Assembly: GCF_001905795.1 (NCBI RefSeq)
Contig: NZ_LIXJ01000024.1
Span: 33,144 to 97,143 of the forward strand
Reading direction: 5' to 3'
DNA: 64,000 nucleotides
DNA from: Streptomyces sp. CB01580
GTDB taxonomy: Bacteria; Actinomycetota; Actinomycetes; Streptomycetales; Streptomycetaceae
The translations under genes were made by a program, and so were the position numbers. Below are positions 44,163 through 53,101 of this stretch, one piece after another (the first letter of the stretch is position 1; every line of letters begins with the position of its first letter). The notes under the pieces are model-generated. The model searched no databases and was not told the DNA's origin. It saw nothing but the letters and a program-made list of their open reading frames with translations.

Positions 44163-45065
44163 TCAGCTCAGCGGCAGCCGGTAGAGGCCGCCGGCCAGCG
44201 GTTCGACCAGGCCGTCCGAGACCAGGCCGTCCAGGGCGCGGGCGCGCTGCACCGGTTCGTCCCAGACCGCGTCCAGCGCCGACTGCGGCACCGGTGTCAC
44301 GGCCTCGCGCAGCACGGCGAGCAGCCGTCCGCGCACCTGCCGGTCCGTCCCGGCGTACGTCTGACCGCGGCGCGGGGGCCCCTGGTGCGCGGGCTTCCCG
44401 GCCAGCCGCCAGGCGCACTGCGAGGCGATCGGGCAGCGCGTGCAGTCCTCGTTCTTGGCGGTGCAGACGAGGGCGCCGAGCTCCATCGTCGCGGCGGCCC
44501 AGCGGGCAGCGCGCTCGTCCTCCTCGGGGAGCAGCGCGCGGGCCAGCTTGCGTTCGGCGGCGGTGGTCGCGTTCGGCGGGTACTGGATGCCGGTCGCGGC
44601 CCGGGCGAACACCCGGCGGACGTTCGTGTCGAGTACGGCGTGACGCTGTCCGTACGCGAACGAGGCCACGGCCGCAGCGGTGTACTCGCCGATGCCGGGG
44701 AGCGCGAGCAGCTGGGCGTGCTCGCTCGGTACGTCGCCGCCGTGCCGTTCCGTTATGGCCTGGGCGGCGCCGTGCAGGCGCAGGGCCCGGCGCGGATAGC
44801 CGAGCCGGCCCCAGGCGCGGACCGCCTCGCCGGGCGGCTCGGCGGCCAGGTCGGCCGGGCGAGGCCAGCGGGTCATCCACTGCTCGTACACGGGGAGGAC
44901 CCGGTTCACGGGGGTCTGCTGCAGCATGAACTCGCTCACCATCACACCCCAGGCGCCCGCTTCGGGACGGCGCCAGGGCAGATCGCGGGCGTGCTGTTCG
45001 AACCACCCAATGACGGGAGTGTGGAGGGAGGCGGGGGACGTCTGTGTCGCAGTCATGGCAGTCAT
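44163..45065 (-). CDS. mutY: Adenine DNA glycosylase MutY
   Basis: A 300-residue base-excision enzyme that removes A opposite 8-oxoG. SEFMLQQTPVNRVLPVYEQW holds the catalytic Glu; the helix-hairpin-helix is LPGIGEYTAAAVASFAYG and the catalytic Asp is in AVLDTNVRRV. The iron-sulfur cysteines C-x6-C-x2-C-x5-C are in CTAKNEDCTRCPIASQC. The NUDIX-like 8-oxoG domain of E. coli MutY is reduced, as usual in actinobacteria. ATG 45065 or 45056 are both plausible. Confidence 0.93.
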   Translation of the reverse strand: MTAMTATQTSPASLHTPVIGWFEQHARDLPWRRPEAGAWGVMVSEFMLQQTPVNRVLPVYEQWMTRWPRPADLAAEPPGEAVRAWGRLGYPRRALRLHGAAQAITERHGGDVPSEHAQLLALPGIGEYTAAAVASFAYGQRHAVLDTNVRRVFARAATGIQYPPNATTAAERKLARALLPEEDERAARWAAATMELGALVCTAKNEDCTRCPIASQCAWRLAGKPAHQGPPRRGQTYAGTDRQVRGRLLAVLREAVTPVPQSALDAVWDEPVQRARALDGLVSDGLVEPLAGGLYRLPLS

Positions 45066-45311
45066 CGCACGGACGATCCTGGCACGGAAGAACGGACGAT
45101 GGTTCCGCGCACGGTGGTGTCGCTCCTCCTGGGGGCCCTTGGGGTGATAATGCCACCCGTCTTGTCCCTCCGGTGTCCGGCAACCGGCCCAAGGGGGTGC
45201 CGGGGCGGGCACCCGGGGCCCGCCCCTGGCGTCCCGGTCGGGGCGGGCCGGCTGAGTCGCCCCGGCCCGTCCGGCGTCCCGGCCCACCCCGCACCCGGTC
45301 CGTCCGGGTCG

Positions 45312-45968
45312 TCAGCGTCGCCCGGCGCGCCGCCGCCCCCGGCCGCTGCGCTGCACGGCGCCCGTGCCCGGACCGGAGACCAGGGCGGCCATCGGCGCCC
45401 CGCTGCCCCGTACGGTCAGGGCGAGCGACTGCGTCGGGCGGCGCAGCAGGAGGATCACCGCCGCCGACACCAGCGCGCCCATGACCAGCCCGACCGCCAC
45501 GTCGTGCGGATAGTGCACCCCGACGAAGACCCGGGAGAAGGCCATCAGCAGGGCCATCGGCACGGTGAGCCAGGCCAGCAGGGGCCGGCACATCGCCACG
45601 GCGACGGCCGCCGCACCCGCGATCGCGGAGTGGTTGCTGGGGAACGACCAGTCGCCCACCGGCGGACACGGCACCAATGAGGCCGCCGCTCCGGCCACCG
45701 CGCGGCACGGGCGTTCCTCGGTCACCAGCGACTTCAGCGCCTCGCTGGCCACGTAGCCGAACGCCGTCGCGACGGGTGCGAGCACCGCCAGCGCGAGGGC
45801 GCCCTCGTCGGCGCGGCGGGCCCGCCACCACCCGGTGATGAACAGGACGCCGAAGACCAGGAGACCGAACTCCGTCCATGCCTCGGCCAGATGTTGCACC
45901 CATGACGGCATGTCATGAGCGAAGTCGGTGACGTCCCGGTAGAGCGGGGCAGTGGCTGAACTATCCAT
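45312..45968 (-). CDS. PAP2-family membrane phosphatase
   Basis: A 218-residue membrane protein with about five spans and the three PAP2 motifs: KSLVTEERP, PSNHSAIAG and SRVFVGVHYPHD. Family members dephosphorylate phosphatidate or undecaprenyl pyrophosphate; the latter would recycle the cell-wall lipid carrier. ATG 45968 follows TACCCT by 7 nt, a leaderless pattern. The tail is Arg-rich. Substrate not determined. Confidence 0.88.
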   Translation of the reverse strand: MDSSATAPLYRDVTDFAHDMPSWVQHLAEAWTEFGLLVFGVLFITGWWRARRADEGALALAVLAPVATAFGYVASEALKSLVTEERPCRAVAGAAASLVPCPPVGDWSFPSNHSAIAGAAAVAVAMCRPLLAWLTVPMALLMAFSRVFVGVHYPHDVAVGLVMGALVSAAVILLLRRPTQSLALTVRGSGAPMAALVSGPGTGAVQRSGRGRRRAGRR

Positions 45969-46189
45969 GTGACAGAGGGTAGTCAACCGAACGGGGTGGT
46001 CTTCCCGGTGCTCCCCGGACGGGGAGCGAGGGCGGGGAGGAAAGGGACGAAGGGCATGGAAGGAGAGGGCGAGAAGAGGGGAGGGAAGGGGGCGAGAACG
46101 GGACGAACCGAGATGATGATCCGTAAAACTTCGCGGTCCGGCGGCGGGTGGGGCGGGAGTTGGCCCGGATCTCTCGTACAGTTTGCGGC

Positions 46190-47002
46190 GTGGGATCTTT
46201 GCGTAATCCGATCGGGCCGCTTCCCTCCTCCATCTACTGGCGCCGGAGGGCCGTGGCGCTGGCGCTCGTCGCGCTGCTCGCCCTGCTGATCGTATGGGCC
46301 GTCACCTCCAACGGCAGCAAGGGGAACACGGACGACTCGCGGTCCGGCGGGTCGTCTCCCGCCCGGTCGATCACCCCGGGGCCCACCCCATCGGGTCCGG
46401 CGATCACCCAACAGCCGGGCGGACGCGACGAGTCGGACGGCTCGGACGGCGGCGCTACGGGCACGGGCTCCGAGGGCGGCGCGAGCGGTGCCGGCACCGG
46501 CGGTACGGGTGCCGGCAGCGGTCCGGGCACCGGGACCGGGGGCGCCGGGGGCGACAGTGGCACGACGGCCGCCCAGCAGCTCCCCGCGAACTCCCCGCTC
46601 CCCGCCTGCACGCCGGGCGCACTCCAGTTGAGCCTGAACACCGAGATCAGCTACGCCCCCGACGAGAAGCCGAAGTTCCGGCTGGTCGCCAGGAACACCT
46701 CGTCCGCCGACTGCAAGGCCGACTTCGGACCGAAGAGCACGGTGCTCACCATCACCGAGGCGGGGGGCGACGACAGTCAGGTGTGGTCCTCCAAGGACTG
46801 CCCGCGCGCCTCGGGAAGCGTGCTGCTGAGGATCCCGGCGGGCACGACCGTCGTCCACACCGTGGAGTGGGACCGCAAGGAGAGCGACGCGCACTGCGCG
46901 ACGAAGCCCACGCGCTCCGCGCACCCCGGCACGTACCTGGTCGAGGCGAAGGCGCCGGGCGAGCCGGTGCAGCGGGCCTCGTTCGTCCTCGCGAAGGACT
47001 GA
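46190..47002 (+). CDS. Membrane-anchored protein with Gly-rich linker, unknown function
   Basis: A 270-residue protein with one membrane segment (AVALALVALLALLIVWAVTS, about residues 21-40), a Gly/Ser/Thr-rich linker of about 90 residues and an outside beta-rich domain (about 140-270) with three Cys, including FRLVARNTSSADCKADFG. No enzyme motif. TACAGT (46177-46182) ends 7 nt before GTG 46190, a leaderless pattern. It converges on disA. Confidence 0.72.
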   Translation: MGSLRNPIGPLPSSIYWRRRAVALALVALLALLIVWAVTSNGSKGNTDDSRSGGSSPARSITPGPTPSGPAITQQPGGRDESDGSDGGATGTGSEGGASGAGTGGTGAGSGPGTGTGGAGGDSGTTAAQQLPANSPLPACTPGALQLSLNTEISYAPDEKPKFRLVARNTSSADCKADFGPKSTVLTITEAGGDDSQVWSSKDCPRASGSVLLRIPAGTTVVHTVEWDRKESDAHCATKPTRSAHPGTYLVEAKAPGEPVQRASFVLAKD

Positions 47003-47177
47003 GCGGGCCCACGAGGCGCTCGGGCGCGGCCGGATCGCTCTCGGCCGTGCCGGGCACCTCCGGCCGTGCGTACCGGATCGCCCTCCCGGGTGCCGGACCG
47101 CTCCGGACCACGCCGGCCGCTCTGCCGCCCACCGGACCGCTCCTGGTCGCGCCGGACCCTTCCCGGGCGTACCGCTC

Positions 47178-48302
47178 TCAGACGTACCGTTCGAGGATCG
47201 ACGACTCGGCCAGCCGTGAAAGCCCCTCGCGCACGCTGCGCGCCCGGGCCTCGCCGACCCCGTCGACCGCCTGGAGGTCGTCCACACTGGCGGCGAGCAG
47301 CTTCTGCAGGCCGCCGAAGTGCTCCACCAGCCGGTCGATGATCGCGCCGGGCAGCCGCGGCACCTTCGCCAGCAGTCGGAATCCGCGCGGCGACACCGCG
47401 GAGTCGAGCGTCTCCGGAGAGCCGCTGTACCCCAGCGCCCGTGCCACCACGGGAAGTTCGAGCAACTCGGTGTGGGTGAGCCCGTCGAGCTCGGTCAGCG
47501 CCTCGGCGACCGTACGGGACCGCTTCGCGGTCGGCTCCGGCACGTAGTCGCGCACGACCAGCTCGCGCTCCGGCTCGACGCCCGCGATCAACTCGTCGAG
47601 CTGGAGCGAGAGGAGCCGGCCGTCGGTGCCCAGCTCCACCACGTACTCCGCGATCTCGGCGGCGATCAGGCGGACCATCTCCAGCCGCTGGGCCACGGCC
47701 GCCACGTCCCGGACCGTCACCAGGTCCTCGATCTCCAGCGCCGACAGCGTGCCCGCGACCTCGTCGAGGCGGAGCTTGTACCGCTCCAGGGTGGCGAGCG
47801 CCTGGTTGGCCCGGGAGAGGATCGCGGCGGACTCCTCCAGGACCCGGCGCTCCCCGTTCACGTACAGCGCGATCAGGCGCATCGACTGAGAGACCGAGAC
47901 GACCGGGAAGTTGCACTGCTTGGAGACCCGGTCGGCCGTGCGGTGGCGGGTGCCGGTCTCCTCCGTGGGAATGGAGGCGTCCGGGACCAGTTGCACGCCG
48001 GCGCGCAGGATCTTGGTCATGTCCTTGTCGAGGATGAGCGCCCCGTCGAGCTTCGCCAGCTCGCGCAGGCGCGTCGCGGTGAACTCCACGTCCAGCACGA
48101 ACCCGCCGGTGCACATCGACTCGACGGTCTTGTCCATGCCGAGCACGACCAGTCCGCCGGTGTTCCCGCGGAGGATGCGTTCCAGGCCGTCACGCAGCGC
48201 CATTCCGGGCGCGACGGCAGACAACGAGGCGCGCATCAGCGCCTCGCCACCGGTGCTTTGGCCGGACTTTCCGGGCGATGTTGCCCGGTCGCTGGCTGCC
48301 AC
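47178..48302 (-). CDS. disA: Diadenylate cyclase DisA
   Basis: Makes the second messenger c-di-AMP from two ATP and scans DNA through a C-terminal HhH domain. The catalytic DGA (LDGALIL) and RHR (GTRHRTAD) motifs are intact, so activity is expected. A long spine helix (ILSRANQALATLERYKLRLD) connects to the DNA-binding HhH ending VDGVGEARARSVREGLSRL. GTG 48302 has GAGGAG 5 nt upstream and matches the family start. It lies 80 bp after radA on the same strand; RadA is a known inhibitor of DisA in B. subtilis. Confidence 0.96.
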   Translation of the reverse strand: MAASDRATSPGKSGQSTGGEALMRASLSAVAPGMALRDGLERILRGNTGGLVVLGMDKTVESMCTGGFVLDVEFTATRLRELAKLDGALILDKDMTKILRAGVQLVPDASIPTEETGTRHRTADRVSKQCNFPVVSVSQSMRLIALYVNGERRVLEESAAILSRANQALATLERYKLRLDEVAGTLSALEIEDLVTVRDVAAVAQRLEMVRLIAAEIAEYVVELGTDGRLLSLQLDELIAGVEPERELVVRDYVPEPTAKRSRTVAEALTELDGLTHTELLELPVVARALGYSGSPETLDSAVSPRGFRLLAKVPRLPGAIIDRLVEHFGGLQKLLAASVDDLQAVDGVGEARARSVREGLSRLAESSILERYV

Positions 48303-48382
48303 TGCACTCCTCCGGTCGCGGGTTGGCGGTGCCCTTGTGTTCCTCAAACCGTTCGTACGGACGGGCGAGACCAGGGCAAAGT

Positions 48383-49795
48383 CTACCGGCGCGCGTTCTC
48401 CTCCTGGGGGGCCTGTGCGCGGGACCGGCGCGGGAGGACTCTCAGGGCATCACCCATATCGGCGACTTCTATGACCTTCATACCGGCTGGAACCTTTCCC
48501 GGATCGGTCGGAACCAGGGCGTGCGTGAAGCCCAGACGGTGCGCCTCGGCGAGCCTGCGCTGGACCCCCGTGACCCGTCTGACCTCGCCGGCGAGGCCCA
48601 CTTCGCCGATCGCCACGAGGTTCTTGGGAAGGGGGGTGTCGCTCGCCGCGCTGGCCAGCGCCAGCGCGACCGCGAGGTCCGCGGCGGGTTCGGAGAGCTT
48701 CACGCCGCCGACCGTCGCGCTGTAGATGTCCCGCTTGCCGAGCGCGCTGATCCGGCCGCGCTGCTCCAGCACCGCCAGCATCATCGAGACCCGGGACGTC
48801 TCCAGTCCGGAGGTGGTGCGCCGGGGCGACGGGATCTGCGAGTCGACCGTCAGCGCCTGGACCTCGGCGACGAGCGGGCGCTTGCCCTCCAGGGTGACGG
48901 TCAGGCAGGTGCCGGGTACGGGCTCGTCGCGGCGGGTGAGGAACAGGCCGGAGGGGTCGGCGAGGCCGGTGATGCCCTCGTCGTGCAGCTCGAAGCAGCC
49001 GACCTCGTCGGTCGCGCCGTACCTGTTCTTGACGCCCCGCACGAGCCGCAGCCGGGCATGGCGGTCGCCCTCGAAGGACAGCACCACGTCGACGAGGTGC
49101 TCCAGCAGCCGAGGCCCCGCGATCGCCCCCTCCTTGGTCACGTGGCCGACCAGGAGGGTCGCCATGCCGCGCTCCTTGGACGCCCGGATGAGCGCCCCGG
49201 CGACCTCCCTCACCTGTGCCATGCCGCCCGGTGCCCCGTCGATCTCGGGTGAGGCGACGGTCTGCACCGAGTCGAGGATGAGGAGCGAGGGCTTGACGGC
49301 GTCCAGATGGCCGAGGACCGCCGACAGGTCCGTCTCGGCGGCGAGGAACAGATGGTCGTTGATCGCCCGGATCCGGTCGGCGCGCAGCCGCACCTGGCTC
49401 GCCGACTCCTCGGCCGTGACGTACAGCGTGCGGTGGTCCTCGCTCGACGCCTTGGCGGCCACGTCCAGCAGCAGCGTCGACTTCCCGACGCCCGGTTCGC
49501 CCGCGAGCAGCACGACGGCCCCCGGGACGAGGCCGCCGCCGAGCACCCGGTCCAGTTCGTCGACACCGGTCGACCGGGCGGTGGCCTGTCGGCTGTCGAC
49601 CTGGCCGATGGGCAGCGCGGCGCTGCTGACCCGCCCGGCCGCGGTGGTCCGCACGGCGGGGGCGCCGCCGAACTCCTCGACCGTCCCCCACGCGTGGCAT
49701 TCGGGGCAGCGGCCGAGCCACTTGGCGGTGGTCCAGCCGCACTCGGTGCAGCGGTAGGACGGCCGGTCCTTCGCGGTTTTCGTACGGGCAGCCAT
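48383..49795 (-). CDS. radA: DNA repair protein RadA
   Basis: A 470-residue RecA-like branch-migration ATPase. The N-terminal zinc finger is YRCTECGWTTAKWLGRCPEC; Walker A is GEPGVGKST; the RadA motif KNRFG appears as KNRYG in GVKNRYGATDEVGCFEL. A Lon-protease-like C-terminal domain follows. TACGGT on the coding strand ends 6 nt before ATG 49795, a leaderless pattern. Co-oriented with disA just downstream. Confidence 0.95.
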   Translation of the reverse strand: MAARTKTAKDRPSYRCTECGWTTAKWLGRCPECHAWGTVEEFGGAPAVRTTAAGRVSSAALPIGQVDSRQATARSTGVDELDRVLGGGLVPGAVVLLAGEPGVGKSTLLLDVAAKASSEDHRTLYVTAEESASQVRLRADRIRAINDHLFLAAETDLSAVLGHLDAVKPSLLILDSVQTVASPEIDGAPGGMAQVREVAGALIRASKERGMATLLVGHVTKEGAIAGPRLLEHLVDVVLSFEGDRHARLRLVRGVKNRYGATDEVGCFELHDEGITGLADPSGLFLTRRDEPVPGTCLTVTLEGKRPLVAEVQALTVDSQIPSPRRTTSGLETSRVSMMLAVLEQRGRISALGKRDIYSATVGGVKLSEPAADLAVALALASAASDTPLPKNLVAIGEVGLAGEVRRVTGVQRRLAEAHRLGFTHALVPTDPGKVPAGMKVIEVADMGDALRVLPRRSRAQAPQEENARR

Positions 49796-50100
49796 GACGC
49801 AACCGTATAGGCGGGGTACGACAGTGCCGTCGGGCACCGTTCGGGAACGGCGGTGAGCGCGGGCGTGCGCCCACCTGTGCCGGCTGCCACATCCGACGGA
49901 ATAGCGGATTCCGGTGCGTCGGATCGGGGTCGGATCACGGCTGGATCGATGCCGTAACACGGCCGGATCGGGGCGGAACAGAGGTGGATCAGGGTTGAAT
50001 CCTGAATTCCTGTCCCCTTTTGAGCGATACGTTCACCCGTAAGGGTTAAATGTGCTGAAGGGGCGCCAAAGGCGTGCTGTCCGCTGCCTACGGTCGCCGG
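49796..50100. other. Divergent region with phased GGATC words
   Basis: 305 bp between radA and the BACON fusion. GGATC starts at 49921, 49932, 49943, 49965 and 49986, i.e. steps of 11, 11, 22 and 21 bp. The fusion's -10 TACGGT is at 50089-50094; that of radA is at 49802-49807. Confidence 0.55.
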
Positions 50101-52026
50101 ATGACGAGCAGCAGGCTGGAGCCCCCCACGCACACCACCGGCGCACACCGGTCGCGACACCGTGCGCCCCACTCCTCGACGCAGCCTGTGCCGCAGCGGC
50201 TCCCGGTGCGCTGCGAGCCGCATCTCGACGGCCTGTTCACCTACTGCCTCTCCGTGCTCTGCGACCACGACGCCGCCACGGAGGCGCTCGGCGGTGTGCT
50301 GGCGATCGCGGAACGCCAGGAGGGGCGCTGCCCCGAGGGGGAGGAGGAACGTAAATCCTGGCTGTACGCGCTGGCCAGGTGGATGTGTCTGCGCATGCTC
50401 ACCGAGCGGAAGCAGGGCCACCGGGGGCATCACCACAGGGTGGGGAAGCCGTCCGCGAGGCAGCCTGCCGAGCAGGAGGCGAAGCGCGGACGGGAGGCGA
50501 GGCGTGAGACGAAGCGGGCGGGCGGCCCCCCGGGCAAGCAGCCGGACGGCCCGACCGCACAGGGGGCGCGCGCCGGGCGCCGTACGCCCCCCGCCGTCGT
50601 CACGACGGCCCCCGACCCCGCTTCCCGCCTCGACCTCGAACCCGCTCCCGTCTCCTTCGTGCCGGGTGGTGCGCCGACGGGCCGGGAGTGCGCCGCCGAA
50701 TCCGAGGCCGCCGCCGAGGCACACCGTCGCGAACTCGCCCAACTGGCCTGGCCCGAGGCGGCGGGTACCACGCCCGAGCAGCGCGAGGCGCTCGAACTCG
50801 CTGTGCGCCACCGCCTCGGCCCGCGCGCCGTCGCCTCCGTGCTGGGGCTCGAACCGACGGCCGCCCGTGAACTCCTGGCCGCCGCCGCCTGCGAGGTGGA
50901 GCGCACCCGTGCCGCCCTCGCCGTCGTCGAGTCCGGCAACTGTCCCACCGTCGCGCGGCTCACCGGGGGCCATCGCGTCCTGCTCTCGGCGACCCTGCGC
51001 CGGGAACTCGTCCGGCACGTCGACGACTGCCCCCGTTGCCGCCGGGCCGCCGAGCGGGTCGGTGCCCACGGCCCCTGGCCGGGCGCGGCCGTCGCCCAGG
51101 CCACCGCGCTGCCGGTCGTGCCCGCGCCGCGGCCCTCCGCGTACGTGGCGATGGTCCACGCCCGGCGGAACCGGTCCGGCGGGCCCCGGTTCGACCGGGC
51201 GGGCTTCCCCCTGCACCCGAAGGACCACGCCGCGCGCCGGGACCGGCTGCGGGCCAGGGTCGTGACGACGACGGTGGTGGCCACGGTCGTCGCCGCCCCG
51301 GTGATCGCGCTGTGGACCGCCTACCGCGGTGCCCCGCTGACCGGCGAGGGGCACGAGGGCTCCTCGGTCGCGGCGACCGAAGCGGACCTCCGCCACGAGT
51401 TCGACGACCCGCGCGACCACTACGAGAACGCGGGGAACGCCCGGCCCGGTCCCGGTTCCGGCGCGGACCGCGCGGCGGACGTCTCGGCCGAGGTGATCGG
51501 CGCGAACCCGGTGCCCGGTGGGGCCGGCGGGCTCGGCGTCGAGGCCCGTTCGTACGGGGCCACCACCCTGATCCGCCTGACCGCCGCGGGCGGCGCCCCG
51601 GTCGCCTGGTCGGCCCGCGCGGACGTGCCGTGGCTGCGCCTCAGCAGCTCCTCGGGCACGCTCGCCGCGGGCGAGAGCGCCACCGTACGGGTCCTGGTGG
51701 ACCGCTCGCGCGAACCCGCCGGCCGGTGGAGCGCGCGCGTCGCCCTCGCCCCCTCGGGCTCCGTCGTGGTCATCCGGGGGAACGGGGCGACCGTGCCGTC
51801 GCCCGGGGGACCGGCCCGCCCGGGTGTGCCCGGCCCCGGCCCGTCCGTACCCCCGTGGCAGCCCACGTCCTCGCCGGAGCCCACGCGGCCGGCCGACCCG
51901 AGTCCCACGCCGACCGACCCCGCGCCGTCACCGACGGAACCGGGTCCCACCGAGCCGGAGCCGACCCCGGACCCGACCGGAACGGAGCCGTCCACCGAAC
52001 CGGACGGCTCCGCGCGGAGGCGCTGA
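50101..52026 (+). CDS. Sigma-like / BACON-domain transmembrane fusion protein
   Basis: A 641-residue protein. Residues 38-103 resemble sigma region 2 (HLDGLFTYCLSVLCDHDAAT). Residues 210-285 resemble region 4 (TTPEQREALELAVRHRLGPR). H306-x3-C310-x2-C313 (HVDDCPRC) resembles an anti-sigma zinc motif. One membrane segment lies at about 387-405 (VVTTTVVATVVAAPVIALW). The outside part has a BACON domain at about 495-560 (ARADVPWLRLSSSSGTLAAG) and a Pro/Thr-rich end. DNA binding is not proven; the sigma part is degenerate. TACGGT 6 nt before ATG suggests a leaderless mRNA. Confidence 0.75.
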   Translation: MTSSRLEPPTHTTGAHRSRHRAPHSSTQPVPQRLPVRCEPHLDGLFTYCLSVLCDHDAATEALGGVLAIAERQEGRCPEGEEERKSWLYALARWMCLRMLTERKQGHRGHHHRVGKPSARQPAEQEAKRGREARRETKRAGGPPGKQPDGPTAQGARAGRRTPPAVVTTAPDPASRLDLEPAPVSFVPGGAPTGRECAAESEAAAEAHRRELAQLAWPEAAGTTPEQREALELAVRHRLGPRAVASVLGLEPTAARELLAAAACEVERTRAALAVVESGNCPTVARLTGGHRVLLSATLRRELVRHVDDCPRCRRAAERVGAHGPWPGAAVAQATALPVVPAPRPSAYVAMVHARRNRSGGPRFDRAGFPLHPKDHAARRDRLRARVVTTTVVATVVAAPVIALWTAYRGAPLTGEGHEGSSVAATEADLRHEFDDPRDHYENAGNARPGPGSGADRAADVSAEVIGANPVPGGAGGLGVEARSYGATTLIRLTAAGGAPVAWSARADVPWLRLSSSSGTLAAGESATVRVLVDRSREPAGRWSARVALAPSGSVVVIRGNGATVPSPGGPARPGVPGPGPSVPPWQPTSSPEPTRPADPSPTPTDPAPSPTEPGPTEPEPTPDPTGTEPSTEPDGSARRR

Positions 52027-52167
52027 GGACGGAGCGAGGCGGTCCCGGGCCGGCCGGGACGAACCCCGCCCCGGCCGGCCCCAGCCGTTCTCCCGCCCCG
52101 GCCGGCCCTCAGCCGTTCCTCCGCCCCGGCCGCCCCTCCGGTCCCGTCCGGGCCCCTCTCGTCCCGC

Positions 52168-53061
52168 TCAGGCCCGGTCGGCCGGGTGATCCACCGGGTC
52201 CGCCGGGTGCGGGGCCATCGGCAGCAGCGAGGCCATCCGCTCCTCGCACAGCTCCACGAGTCGCTCGTAGCCCTCCTTGCCCATCAGTTCGGTCAGCTCC
52301 GGGCGGTACGAGACGTACACCGGCTTCCCGGCGCCGTGCGCCGACGTCGCCGAGGTGCACCACCAGTGCAGGTCGTGACCGCCCGGCCCCCAGCCCCGGC
52401 GGTCGTACTCACCGATCGACACCTGGAGCACGCGCGTGTCGTCGGGCCGGTCGATCCACTCGTACGTGCGCCGGATCGGCAGCTGCCAGCAGACGTCCGG
52501 CTTGGTCTCCAGGGGCTCCCGGCCCTCCCGCAGCGCCAGGATGTGCAGCGAGCAGCCCGCGCCTGCGGCGAAGCCCGGACGGTTCTGGAAGATGCACGAA
52601 CCCTTCCAGCGCCGCGTCTGGCGTTCCCCGTCGTCGTCGACCTGGACCCAGCCCGTCGCCGTGCCGACGTCGTGGAACTGCCACAGCTCGGGGGTCAGCC
52701 GCTCGACGTGGCCCGCCACGCGCTCCTCGTCCTCCTCGTCGGAGAAGTGCGCGCCCAGCGTGCAGCACCCGTCGTCCGCGCGGCCCGCCTGGATGCCCTG
52801 GCAGCCACTGCCGAAGACGCAGGTCCACCTGGAGGTCAGCCAGGTCAGGTCGCAGCGGAAGATCTGCTCGTCGTCGGCGGGGTCGGGAAACTCGACCCAG
52901 GCGCGGGCGAAGTCGAGGCCGACCTCGTCCTCGGACCGGACCGACCCGTCCACTTCCTGCCGCCGCATCTCCTGCTTCGATTCCTGCCGCTTCGTGTCCT
53001 GCTTCTTCGCGTTCTTGGTCTTCGCGTTTTTGTCCGGCTTCGCCTTTTTCGTCTTTGGCAC
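52168..53061 (-). CDS. Cys-rich conserved protein, unknown function
   Basis: A 297-residue protein with a strongly basic start (KTKKAKPDKNAKTKNAKK) and a Cys-rich core: FRCDLTWLTSRWTCVFGSGC, then DDGCCTLGAHF, GSCIFQNRPGFAAGAGCSLH and DVCWQLPIRRTYEWID. The Cys/His pattern suggests a metal or iron-sulfur site like those of YkgJ/DUF3109-type proteins, but I cannot assign it. TACCCT ends 6 nt before GTG 53061 (leaderless). Only 40 bp separate it from the divergent gene at 53102. Confidence 0.72.
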   Translation of the reverse strand: MPKTKKAKPDKNAKTKNAKKQDTKRQESKQEMRRQEVDGSVRSEDEVGLDFARAWVEFPDPADDEQIFRCDLTWLTSRWTCVFGSGCQGIQAGRADDGCCTLGAHFSDEEDEERVAGHVERLTPELWQFHDVGTATGWVQVDDDGERQTRRWKGSCIFQNRPGFAAGAGCSLHILALREGREPLETKPDVCWQLPIRRTYEWIDRPDDTRVLQVSIGEYDRRGWGPGGHDLHWWCTSATSAHGAGKPVYVSYRPELTELMGKEGYERLVELCEERMASLLPMAPHPADPVDHPADRA

Positions 53062-53101
53062 GCGCCCAGGGTAAGTCCGCGCTGCCGGTAGCGTTCCTGG
53101 T

